Shown piece by piece: positions 1-13,000 of a DNA stretch of 43,697 bases; position 1 is the stretch's first letter, and each line of letters begins with the position of its first letter. This DNA is from Anaeromyces robustus (lineage: Eukaryota > Neocallimastigomycota > Neocallimastigomycetes > Neocallimastigales > Neocallimastigaceae). The notes beneath the pieces are model-generated. The model searched no databases and was not told where the DNA came from. It worked only from the letters and a program-made list of their open reading frames with translations. The translations under genes and the position numbers were made by a program. The stretch spans positions 40,001 through 83,697 of the forward strand of contig MCFG01000318.1 in assembly GCA_002104895.1 (NCBI GenBank), in the 5' to 3' direction.

Positions 1-864
1 TCTACAAAAGTTTTATATAATCTTTGATATAAAGTTTCAGTTTTTGGATCATTGATATCCCAGTTAATTATTTTTGCAACGATTCTTTTTCCATAATGCT
101 TATAAATTAAACCAGCACTAGATAATTTTGTGGTATATTCTTCACTAAAAGTTTCATTAAAACCTTTTTGGTGATGGTCATACCTTTATTGTAGATTAAT
201 CATTTAATTTTAAAGTTTTTATTTATGAGAATTATTAAGGATATAATAAGAAAAAAATATATATAATTATTATAATTATTTTTGCACCTTTTTTTTTCAT
301 GATTATATTCACCACCAACGTCATATACTACATCGAGTTCATTCAAAAGATCTTGGTCTCTTGTTCTGACTATTATTTATAATATTTAAATATTATTGTA
401 TAAATTTATTAAAAAAAAAAAAAAAAAAGGATGTAATAGTTATGTAAAAATTTTAATTTTTATGTTTAAAACAGGTCAGTTTTATGATATACATAATTTG
501 ATAATTTTATAATTTTTTAAATTTATTAAAATATTAAAAAAAAAAAAAAAAATAACAATAATAAGGCATCAATTATTTTTAATTTAATGTATTTCAAGTT
601 TTTTTTTTTATTGAAAATTTGTAATACTAACTAACTTCAGCATCTTTATATTCGTCTTTTTAATTATTTGATGAAAAGCATTAATAATGAAAATTTATAG
701 ATAAATACATATTATTATTAGTTATAAAATAGTATTAAATTAATAAAAATTTTATATTATTTTCTTTTATCTTATTTACTGATAAAATACCTAAAGAAGT
801 TAAAAAGAATGTAGCCAAAGTTTCGTCAGCATGAAATGAACCACTGTGTGTACCGATTCTAACC
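1..864 (-). CDS. MYG1: MYG1-family (UPF0160) DHH-type exonuclease, 5' part only
   Basis: MYG1 proteins are DHH-superfamily 3'-5' RNA exonucleases of nucleus and mitochondria. Four exons can be joined on the minus strand: 864-791, 655-632 (only 24 nt), 369-288 and 183 to the window edge. The join reads through in frame and gives family motifs in the expected order: IGTHSGSFHADE (metal-binding THxGxFHxDE), then EVIRTRD, VVYDVGGEY, RYDHHQKGF (DHH box) and LSSAGLIYKHYGK. The C-terminal half lies beyond position 1. The start codon is not settled. The 791-864 exon needs an upstream exon ending in phase 2; an ATG at 980-978 followed at once by a weak GTTTTA donor would give a 5-nt first exon and the N-terminus MLVRIGTH, but this is speculative. 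The gene is divergent from the BORCS6-like gene at 1460. Family assignment is secure; the 5' end is not. Confidence 0.87.
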
Positions 865-1459
865 CTAATGATTTATTTATATAATTTTTGAAATTTAAAT
901 ATTAATAAGAATTTTATTAATTCTTTCTTTTTCCTATTATTTTTCTTCTTTTGCAGAAAAATAATTATATAAAACAACATACATTTTTATATATTTTTTT
1001 TTCAATAAAAAAATATTTGGAAAAAAAATTTTTTAAAAAGTGAAATGTTTTTATAATAATTAAATGTTTGCTTTCTATGATTCTAAAACCTTATTGGTCA
1101 GATTTTCTTAAATTTAAAAAAGGAAAAATGTATAAATATTTAATTAAAAAAAATATATATAATAATAATATAATTATATATAATATATAAAATGAAAAAA
1201 TTAATAATAATATTGTTCTATTAAATATGTGTTAAATGAATTGTATATATATCATTAAATGTTTAAGTAAGATATATATTATTATTTTTAATTATATATT
1301 TTGAAAATCATTGTGTATTTTTTTTTAAAAAGTCGTTTTTATTTTGATATATATAAATATTTTAATATATATTAATAAATTTATTATATTTTTATTGAAA
1401 TTTATAAATAAATATGTAAAATAAAAAGTATAAAATAATATAACGAAAACAAAAACACA

Positions 1460-2141
1460 ATGTCATCCAGTTCACAATTAAATAATAGTAAAAATTTCGA
1501 ATTAACTTCAATTTATAGAGAAAAATCAACTAGTAAAAATATACCCTTTGATTTAAATTTAATTGATAATTTAGAAAAAAATGCGGAAGGTATTTCAATT
1601 GAAATACATCGAATGGTAGCATCACTTCAAGATAAATTATCAACAGTATGTAATTATATATAGACTTTGTATTAATATTTGTATTTTTTTAAATATTTTT
1701 TATTATTATAAAATATATATTATATATTATATATAGAGTGTACTTTCTTATATTGAAATACTTTTTTTGTATATAGATGAGTCAAAGTACTTTAGAATCT
1801 ATTCATGTTCAAAATACGAGTGCAAAAAAGATTGATAATTTAGTTACAGAAAGCATAGAACAAACAGAACAAATGATGAATTTATGTGACACTCTAAATA
1901 AAGATATGGATAAAATTTATGAGTTATCTGATAAAATGTATATATAAAAATAATTTAATTATATAATTATATATATTATAATTACATTTAATTTATTTAT
2001 ATAATTTAATATGTTGAACATTTTATATTAATAATATTTCTTAATTGTAATATATTAATTGTAAAATTAAATATTATTATATATATAAATAGAAAACAAA
2101 TTCAGGAATCATTGAAGACTATAGAAGAATTTTTATTATAA
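1460..2141 (+). CDS. Small coiled-coil protein, probable BORC complex subunit 6 (BORCS6/lyspersin-like)
   Basis: Three exons, 1460-1645, 1777-1937 and 2093-2141, join cleanly (phases 0 and 2; donors GTATGT and GTATAT; acceptors ATAG) into 131 residues. Residues 1-30 are polar and probably disordered; about 34-131 form heptad-rich helix without membrane segments. The C-terminal pattern (EQMMNLCDTLNKDMDKIYEL, then IKQIQESLKTIEEFL) resembles the lyspersin/BORCS6 C-terminus, where a helix containing LxxCxEL is followed by a second helix ending in a leucine-rich tail. In animals BORC recruits Arl8 to lysosomes and links them to kinesin. The match is by recalled pattern over a short helical protein, so another small BLOC/BORC-type coiled-coil protein is possible. 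The start is the first ATG, in an A-rich leader. An (AAAT)n array begins about 35 bp after the stop. Confidence 0.5.
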
Positions 2142-2175
2142 TAATATTTTTGAATTATTATTCTTGATTATTTCT

Positions 2176-2419
<244 letters not shown>

Positions 2420-4009
2420 TTAATTAATTGATATATTTATTAATTAATATTTTTTAACATATTTTATAAAATTTTAAAATATATTTGTTATTCAATATTT
2501 CTCTACATATCTGATAAGCAAAAAATATTTTAATAATAAATGTTATTCATGTTATTTAATATATATATTATAATTATCTATAAGAATATTTGTTATCATA
2601 TATAAAAATAATTATTGTTACTATTATTTTATTATTATTTTTAAATTATTACTGTGTAAATGTTAATTCTATAAAATAAAATCACAATTTTAAATTAATA
2701 TAAAAAATGATAATAAAGAAACAAATAAAAAAATAAAAACAAACAAACAACTAGACCGAAAATTTATATATAATATTTATTTCTTTAATATGGAACATAA
2801 TTAAAAAATTATTTTTTTAACATACATGGTATATTTTATTGATATGTCATTGTTACATTATAAAAATTTATGTATATAATTTAATATAATTATTATTTTA
2901 TGATATAAATTATTTTTTACTTATTTATAATTAAATACATAATAAATTATATTTATTAGTAATATTCCTAATAATCTTAACATGAAATATAAGAGTTTAA
3001 TTCATTATCTTAACAGTTTATAAAAATTTCATTATTAACAAGTAATAATATTTGTTTATTATATTTTATATATTTTTTTTCTTGAATATAGAATTTTTTT
3101 GCTTAATTTATTATAGATTAAATATTGATATAAAAATTTTTAATTCTTCAAAGTAATCTTTTATTTTTTAAGAGTTCTATTATAACTAATTTTTATTATT
3201 ATTTCTTTTGCTTTAATTCTTTATAACTTTTCTTTTTAAAATATTTCAAGTTGCTGTATTTGGTATTTGTATATCTAAATCTTTTTTGTTATTATAAAAT
3301 TTATTTTATAAAAAATTGTATATCTAAACCTTTACTCGTTTAATATATAATTTTATTTTATAGAAAATTGTAAAAAATAACATTATTTAAAATTTTTAAT
3401 GAGATTAATTAAATGTAAAAAGTTAAATTTATTAAAATTTGAATTTTTAATTAATTTTAATAACAAAAACAAAATTTTAATTAAAAAAAAAAAAAAAAAA
3501 AAAAAAACAGCTAAAACAAAACAAAAAACAATAACAGCAAAAAAAAATAACTGTCATTAATAATGAAAATATATTTTTCAAATTATTTACAAAAATTATA
3601 TATATAATATTATATATTAGATATATAATTTGAAACTTTTATTTATATAAATTATTTTTTTTTTCAATATACATATTATTTTTTATCAAAATTTGATTTA
3701 AAGAAAGAAAACCAAAATTAAAAAACACAAAAAATAATAAACAAATAAAAAATTTTGAAATAATTTAAATGTTTAAAATTATTTAAATATATAATAGAAA
3801 AATAGTAATTACATTTACTATTATTTTAAAAGTAAGTTTTAAATACAAATCACGATAATAATTATTATAAAATTCTTTTAATAATAATAAAAAAAAAAAC
3901 TATGATTTTTAATTGAACGGAATATTAATTTTTTTTAATATAACTTATGAAATATTAATTAAACTAAAAAGAAAAAGAAAAAGAAAAAAAATTAGAAAAT
4001 AAAAAGAAA
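2420..4009. other. AT-rich spacer upstream of the dynein gene
   Basis: No gene, RNA gene or exon-like block seen. It holds homopolymer runs (for example the poly-A near 3482-3506) and short A/T repeats. The last 60 bp before 4010 are purine-rich (repeats of AAAGA), a likely leader or promoter-proximal segment of the dynein heavy chain gene. Confidence 0.7.
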
Positions 4010-7000
4010 ATGTCAAAACCCAATCATAAATACCAATTTTTCCCTTTTTTAGGACAAATAGGTGATACCCAGATTCCTCTTAAAAATGAGGTAAATGATA
4101 TTCAATATAGTAATGTTATTCTGTATCCATCAGAACCATATCCTAAATCAAAGTTAAAGAGAAAAAGAAGATTAGATAAATTAATTGAAAATGGAATATC
4201 CATTAAACGACTTCAACGTTTAAAAGATTCAATTTCTTCTTCAATTAATCCAGATATAATGGAGGTTGATAAAGAAAACATTGATAGCAATAAAACAAAA
4301 TCTATAAGGGAATTACAAAATTCTAATAGTTTTAGTAAAAAAAATAATAGTAATAATCAATTAAATAATTCTAATAATACAATATCAAAACCTATTCAAC
4401 TAAAAAAGGTATTTAGGCATAAATATTTTAATAATATATATTAATATATATAATTTTAACGTTAATAAACTTATGTTTAATAAAGAAAAAAATAGGAAAA
4501 AAACTCATATTTTAATTGTATTACTAATTTATATGATTATAATATCATTAATATTAATATAAAAATAATTTATTATTTATAATTAATCAGAGTGCTGAGA
4601 GATATAAAAGTTCATTAAGTATAGATAGAAAAATAAAACCTATTATATATAAACGAGTAAAGGTTAAAAAAACACCTCCAAGAAAAATTATGAATAAAGA
4701 AGAATATAATATGTCAATTGAACCAAAGGTTTATGTACCGACTGAATCAAGAATTGGAATAACACCAAAAAAGATTGAAATAGAAAGAAAAAAACGTATT
4801 TATTCTAAAGTCAAATTAGAAAAAATTTTGAAAGATAAAGGTATTACACCTGATCAAATTGGTAATGTTATAGGAGAAGGTAATGAAAATTTTAAAAAAA
4901 ATTTCTTTTCAGAAAATCAACATTTTTTGAAAATTCAAGTTTTTGATAATGAAGATTTTGACAATAGAACAATTCATGAATGGCTTAATATGGATCAGAA
5001 ACAATGGAATATATCTGAATTTCCTGATTATTCTAATTGTGATATAGCATATGCATCTATTCCAATTCCAGCTCAAGGATTTATTTATCCTCAATGGAAA
5101 GAATGCTATGCATATGCATATAATTTTAAAAAAAAACAATGGAAAGTTTATTGGAAAGTTCATCATCTTTGGTATAAAGATTCTGCTCTTACAGAATCTG
5201 ATTCTGAATTCGAAGTTTTTGATGAAGAGGATGACAATTTATTTCCTATTATTAATCAAGATGATATATATATTGAAGATTTATCTAGCATTACATGGTT
5301 ACCAAGGTAAAATTATAGTATATATTATATAATGAAAAATAATGAATAGATATATGAATAAATATATATATTTATATATATATAATATTAAATATTATTA
5401 TTAAATATCATTTAATATTATTTCATTATTTTTATAATAAATAAAAATATTTAAATATGATTAAAAAGAATACATTTAAGATTTATGGCTGAAGATCCAC
5501 AAATTTTTGCAAATAGAATTGAATGGGCCGTTAAGAAAAGAAATGAAGTTGAATCTATACTTGTAATATTAATTAAAATATTTTTCTTTAATAATAAATA
5601 TATATAAATATACTTTATTTAAATTTGATAATTATTAAATATAAATAAATAATAATAAAATTAAATAATAACATATATATTTTAATTCTATAAAATCAAT
5701 ATTGGATCAATACAAATATATATGTGTATATATTTAAAATTAGAGGTATAATTTATATATTGATTGTATACCAACAAATTATTCTTTAACTATTTCTGAT
5801 AATACCCTAAAAAATATAGAATATATTGGAACACGAGGAAATAATCCATCATTTAATAATATTACTAATAAAAAAGTTTATAATATATTAATTAATGAAA
5901 TTAAGTTAGATTATTCTCGTATGATGAATCAAATGCTTTTCGATAAAGAAGTATATTTATATTTTTAGTATATATAATATTAAATAACGTTTTTATTAAA
6001 AATTTAATAATTTAATAAAAAAATACTTTTGAATATAATTTTTGTATTAGGTTTTTGATGAAAATAATAAACCAATGTATTCATTTTTACAATTATTAAA
6101 CTATGAAAAAGAAACAGAAAGAAAAAAGTATTACTATATACCTTTAAATTTTAATAATAAAGTTATTAAATATTAAATTAAATATATTTATATTAACTAA
6201 TGATTGTATATAATCTAAAGAAGTTATAGGAAAAGAGATATTCCAAATTATAAATATAAAGAACATAAGGATGATTTTACATTTAAATCTTTTTTGAATA
6301 AAAAAGAAGCTATATCAACATTAGCAAAAATAAGAACAGAATGTGAACAATTAGCATCACAATGCATTATTGTAACAAATATTAATAAAACTATTAAATT
6401 GGATGAATTTGAATTATTACAAACTAATGGTATACAACAGATGAAAGAATATTTACATGAAAAGTATTAAATAAATATAATAAAATAATATTTTGTTCTT
6501 CTTTTTTTGTCTTGTTCTGTTAATATATATATACATTATTATAATTTTATTTTTATTAATAATAATCTAAATTAATATTCGTTTTTTTAATAATTATTTT
6601 TTTATATTATATATATATGAAGCTGGGTCAATACATTAAAAAATATTATTTATTATGGATTTGATAAGGTAGGAAAAGGATGGTATAATATACATGAAAA
6701 TAATATTGAGGTTTATTTAACATCAAAACTTCAAAAATTTATGACGACAGTTAAGTTTATAATGGAAGATTCAACACGATATTTAGTATTGAATTCACTT
6801 TATGATTATATTAATATTTTTTCATTACCTATGAAATATGATATTGAGGTTATTGAAACTAATTTAATTAAACTTATACCAAAAGAAGAAATAGAAAAAA
6901 TTTCAATTGATTCAAAATATGATTCAAGGTCAAATTACCATAATAATAATAATAATAACAATAACATAAATAATAATAATAAAAATGAATCAGATAATGG

Positions 7001-10000
7001 AAATAATGAAGAAAATGGAACTGATACAGATCAAACTTCTGATGAAAATAATAATAAATATAATAATAAGAAAAAACCATTATTTCATTTAGATCTTCAG
7101 TATAAAGATGATAAAATATGTTATAATATTGAATTAGAAAAAATAGAGCAAACTATTTTGTATATATTTAATAAAACAATTTCATGTGTTGAAAATATTC
7201 CACAATTAGAACCATTAATATTAAAGAATATATCATTTGCAGTAAAGCCAGTTATAGAGAAAGTTCATGATAAGGAACAAATTATTAAAAAAATAAAAGC
7301 ACTTTTAATTAGAAATGTGAGAAAATTGATTGAACCATTGCGTTCATATATTAAATTATATGAAAAATATTTGCCTTTATTAAGACTAACACAAGCTGAA
7401 TTTATTGAAAGTTATAGTAACAAAACTGAATTTTTAATTGAAGAAATTGAAAAAGATTATTTAAAATATTTAAAAGAGTGGAATGAAATTAATAGTAAAA
7501 TCCCTTCATCTATTCAAATTGGAATTTTTCATATTTCATGTGATCAGATTAAAAATTCTATGAAAAAAGATAAAGCAAAAATGGTTATGAGTATTTTTGC
7601 TGAAGATACTGGAAATTTAGCATCATCAATTATTCAATCGTTTGTAGATATTCAGAGAAAGCTTAAAACAAAACCGATTAGTGTTGAAGAATTAATGGAA
7701 ATAAGAGAATATATGAAAACTGTTCCAGATTTGGTAAAAGAACAACAAGTTCGTATTCAAACAATGCAATATAAATATGATTTTTTAGATAAATATAGAT
7801 ATTCGATATCAAATGAGGATTTTAAATCAAGATGGAATGCTTTAGCATGGCCTTCAAAAACATATGAAATTCTTGATGAAAGTGTACTTACTCATAATCT
7901 TGAAGAATTAGAATTTAAAAAGAATTTAGCTATGGATCAAGAATTATTTAAGGAAAAGTTATCTCAAATCGCTTCTTTAGTTGCTGAATATGCTAATATA
8001 TATGATATTAATAAAATATCAGAAATTATTACTGATGTTTATAAACTTACTTTAGAATTAAAAGAATGTCAAGCTAATGTTTTATTATTTAATTCAAGAG
8101 AAAATCTTCTTGGACTTGATGTTACTAACTATGAAGAAGTTTTGACCTTGACTTCTGATTTTGAACCATATAAGAATTTCTGGATAACTATTAATGATTG
8201 GCTAAAGTTTAAATCACAATGGTTAGAAGGTCCATTTAATGAATTAGATCCAGTTGAGGTTGAAAAGAATTGGAATGATGCATGGAAAGTTATTGTTAAA
8301 TCTGTTAAAACATTTAAATCAAATAATAATATTTTAGAAGTTGCAAATAAAATTAAAACCGAAATTTCTGATTTTAAGCCATACATACCATTGATTCAAG
8401 CATTTAGGAATCCAGGTTTACGTGATCGTCACTGGGAACAAATTTCAAAGGAATTAAATCAAGAATTAAATCCAAATACTTTTTCAAATTTGAATGATTT
8501 AATTAGGATGAATGTTCATGAAAATCTTAATAAAATATCGTCTATTTGTGATACAGCTGGAAAAGAATATTCAATTCAAGCTTCTTTAGATAAAATGATG
8601 AGTGAATGGGAGAATCAAAATCTTGAAATTACAGCATATAAGGAAACTGGAACATATATTATGAAAATTTCAGATGAATTACTTCATCAATTAGAAGATC
8701 ATATTGTCCTTACTCAATCAATGATGTTTTCACCATATAAAGAACCATTTATTGATCAACTTACTTCATGGGAAACAAAAATTAAAACGACTCAGGCAGT
8801 TTTAGATGAATGGATGGCGTGTCAACGCTCATGGCTATATCTTGAACCTATATTTAGTTCTAAAGATATTGTAGAGCAACTTCCTCTTGAAAGTAAGAGA
8901 TTTATGACTATGGATAGAACTTGGAGAAAAATATTAAATCAAGCTAATATACAACCTGAAGTTATTCCATGTTGCTCAGATCAAAAAGTTCTTACATCTT
9001 TCACAGAATGTAATAAACTTTTAGATCTTGTTTCAAAGGGTTTATCATCTTATTTAGAAAAGAAACGCCGTGCATTTCCAAGATTTTTCTTCTTATCAGA
9101 TGATGAATTATTACAAATTTTATCTCAAACTAAAGATCCCCGTGCGGTGCAACCTCATCTTCGAAAATGTTTTGAAAATATTGCTAAATTGGATTTCGAG
9201 GATAACAATTTAATTACAGCTATGTATTCAGCAGAAGGAGAACGTATTCCATTAGTGAAACCGTTTATACCAGAAGGAAATGTAGAAACATGGCTTACAA
9301 AAGTACAAAATCTTATGAAACTTAGTATAAGAGAAGAAATCATAAAAGGATTAGAAAGTTATCCAACAAAAGAACGTTCTCAGTGGGTACAAGAGCACCC
9401 TGGTCAAGTTGTTATCGCTGTGAGTCAAACTTTCTTTACAACAGAAGTCACTGAAGCTATTTCCAATGGTTATGATGCTATGAAAGCATATCTTAATAAG
9501 CAGTTAGATCAACTACAAAGTTTAGTTGGATTAGTTAGAGGTGAATTACCATATATTACACGTTCAATTATTGGTGATTTAATTGTCATTGATGTACATG
9601 CTCGTGATATTATGAAGAAATTAATTGAATCCGAAGTTGCCTCAATTAACGATTTTGAATGGATGAGCCAATTAAGGTATTATTGGGAAGAGGAGGATTT
9701 AAAAATTAGAATTGTAAATGCAGAATTTATATATGGTTATGAATATTTAGGTAATACTGGTAGATTAGTTATTACTCCATTAACTGATAGATGCTATTTA
9801 ACTTTATGTGGTGCTATGCATCTTTATATGGGCGGTGCTCCTGCTGGACCTGCTGGAACTGGTAAAACAGAAACTGTAAAGGATCTTGCTAAAGCTTTAG
9901 CAAAGCAGTGTGTAGTATTTAATTGTTCTGATCAATTGGATTATTTAGCTATGGAGAAATTCTTTAAAGGTTTAGCTAGTGCTGGTGCTTGGGCCTGTTT

Positions 10001-13000
10001 TGATGAATTTAATAGAATTGATATTGAAGTATTGTCTGTTATTGCACAACAAGTAATGAGTATCCAAAAAGCTGCCGCTTCACATTTAGAGACTTTTATA
10101 TTTGAAGGAACAGAATTATCACTTGATCCAACAAATGCTATATTTATTACTATGAATCCAGGATATGCCGGAAGAACTGAACTTCCAGATAATCTTAAAG
10201 CATTATTCCGTCCAGTTGTAAGATTTTTAATATATTATATTGTTATTTAATCAGAATAATAATTAAAAATAGAATAGTTTAATCATTTATATTTATTAAA
10301 TTTATACAATATTTATAATTTTTTTTTTATAATAATAAAAAACAGGCTATGATGATTCCTAACTATGAAATGATTGCTGAAATTAGTTTATTTTCATTTG
10401 GATTTTCTGAAGCTCAAGTTCTTGCCAAAAAAATGGTTGCTACATTTAAATTATCGTCAGAACAATTATCTATCCAAGATCACTATGATTTCGGTATGAG
10501 AGCTGTTAAAACTGTTATTTCTAGTGCTGGTAATCTTAAACGAGAGAATCCAAATGAATCAGAAGATTATTTATTATTAAGAGCTTTATGTGATGTTAAT
10601 CTTCCTAAGTTCCTTGCTGAAGATATTCCATTATTTAATGGTATTATTTCAGATCTTTTCCCAGGTGTTAAAAAACCAGATATTGATTATGGAGATTTAA
10701 TTATATCTTTAGAACAAGCTTGTTATTCATATGGTTTACAACCTACTCCTGTATTTATTGAAAAATGTATTCAAATGTATGCTATGACTATTGTTCGTCA
10801 TGGTCTTATGTTAGTTGGTCCAACAGGTGGTGGAAAAACATGTTGTTATAGGGTATTAGAAAAAGCTCTCACTGATTTATCATTAAATCCTAAACACGAG
10901 GGAAAGTATTTCCGTGTTCATAAATATGTAATGAATCCAAAATCAATTACAATGGGTCAGTTGTATGGTGAATTTGATTTACAAACTCATGAATGGACAG
11001 ATGGTATATTACCATGTTTAATTAGAATTGGTTGTAGTATGGAAAATAAAGATAAGCATTGGTATATATTTGATGGTCCAGTTGATGCTATATGGATTGA
11101 AAGTATGAATACTGTATTAGATGATAATAAAAAATTATGTTTAACAAGTGGTGAAATTATAAAATTGCTACCAACTCAAACCTTAATTTTCGAAGTAGAA
11201 AATCTAGCCTTTGCTTCACCAGCTACTGTATCAAGATGTGGTATGATTTATCTTGAACCTAATGCATTAGGTGTCGAACCATTAATAAAATCATGGATTG
11301 AATCTGAGGTTAAATTCTTTTCTGAATCAAATAATAAAGTATTTACAGATAAACTTAATTATTTGTTCAATACATATTTACTTCCAGGTTTAGAATTTTT
11401 ATATCATAATATAAAAGAGCCTGTAGCTACAACTAAAGGTAATGTTTCTCAAAGTTTAATGAGAATTTTTGATTGCTTAATATCAAATTATAAAGATGAA
11501 GATAAAACAAAGATTGTTTCAGCTTCTGAAAAGATGTGCATTGATAATATAGAATCTATATTTATATTTTCATTGATTTGGTCATTAGGAATTACTTCTA
11601 ATGTTGAAGGAAGACAAAAATTCGATACTTGGTTGAGAGGAACATTTAAAAAGAATCCATTAAATTTACCAATACCTGAAGAAGGTTCTGTATTTGATTA
11701 TAAATTTATTATGGAGGACCAACAATGGATTAACTGGATGACATGTGTTAAAGAATTTGAAATGCCACAAAATGGAAATAAGGATGTTATTGTTCCAACT
11801 ATTGATACTATTAGATTATCATATTTATTAGAATTATTAATCGTTAATAATTATAAGACATTATGTATTGGTCCAACTGGTACAGGAAAATCAGTATTAA
11901 TTACAAATAAAATTATTGAAGGAATGCCTACTAAGAATTATATGCCAGTAATTATGAATTTCTCAGCAAGAACAAGCGCCAATCAAACACAAGATTTTAT
12001 TGATTCAAAACTTGAAAAAAGACGTAAAAATATTTATGGTCCTCCTATAGGTCAAAAAATGATTATATTTGTTGACGATTTAAATATGCCTATGCTTGAT
12101 GTTTGTGATTCTCAACCTGCTATTGAATTAATTAGACAATATTTAGACCATGGTGGTTGGTATGATAGAAAGAGTATTGGTTCATTTAATGAATTACAAG
12201 ATATGATTTTAGTTTGTGCTATGGGTTTACCCGGTGGTGGTAGAAATCCAATTACACCAAGATTTACTAGACATTGTAATATGATATCCTTCATTGAAAT
12301 GGAAGATAATAGTTTAAAGAAAATTTTCAATACTATTTTATCATCATTTATGTCTGTATTCCCACAAAATATTTCAAGTTTAAGTGAATCACTTGTTGAA
12401 GCTTCTATTGAAATTTATAATACTATAAGAACTGAACTTTTGCCAACTCCAGCCAAATCTCATTATACTTTCAATCTTCGTGATCTTTCAAAAGTGTTCA
12501 AAGGTATGCTTGATGTTGGTCCAAATACAATATTAGAACCTTATGATATTGTTAGGCTATGGATTCATGAATGTCTAAGAGTATTCCAAGATAGATTAAT
12601 TGATGATATTGATAGAAGTTGGTTCTTAGATTTAATAAAAACAGTAATGTATCATAAACTTAATATGGAATATACAGATGTTGTATTACAAGAACCATTA
12701 ATTTATGGAGATTACATGAATCCAAATTCAGATAATAAAATTTATAGTGAAATTAAGGATTTGAAAAAACTAGCAAAGATTATTGATAGTTATTTAGAAG
12801 ATTATAATACTTCTGTAACGTCACCTATGAAATTAGTTCTCTTCCTTGATGCGGTGGAGCACATATCTAAAATTTGTAGAATTATTCGTCAACCTCAAGG
12901 TAATGCATTATTACTTGGTGTTGGTGGTAGTGGAAGACAATCTCTTTCTAAATTAGCTATATTTATGGAAGATTATGAAATATATCAAATTGAACTTTCT

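Noticed and set aside
6874-7080. Minus-strand 68-codon open frame, and similar antisense frames at 8129-8386, 9155-9343, 12112-12330 and 14521-14799
   Set aside because: They are antisense shadows of dynein exons, whose own frame is confirmed by motor motifs.
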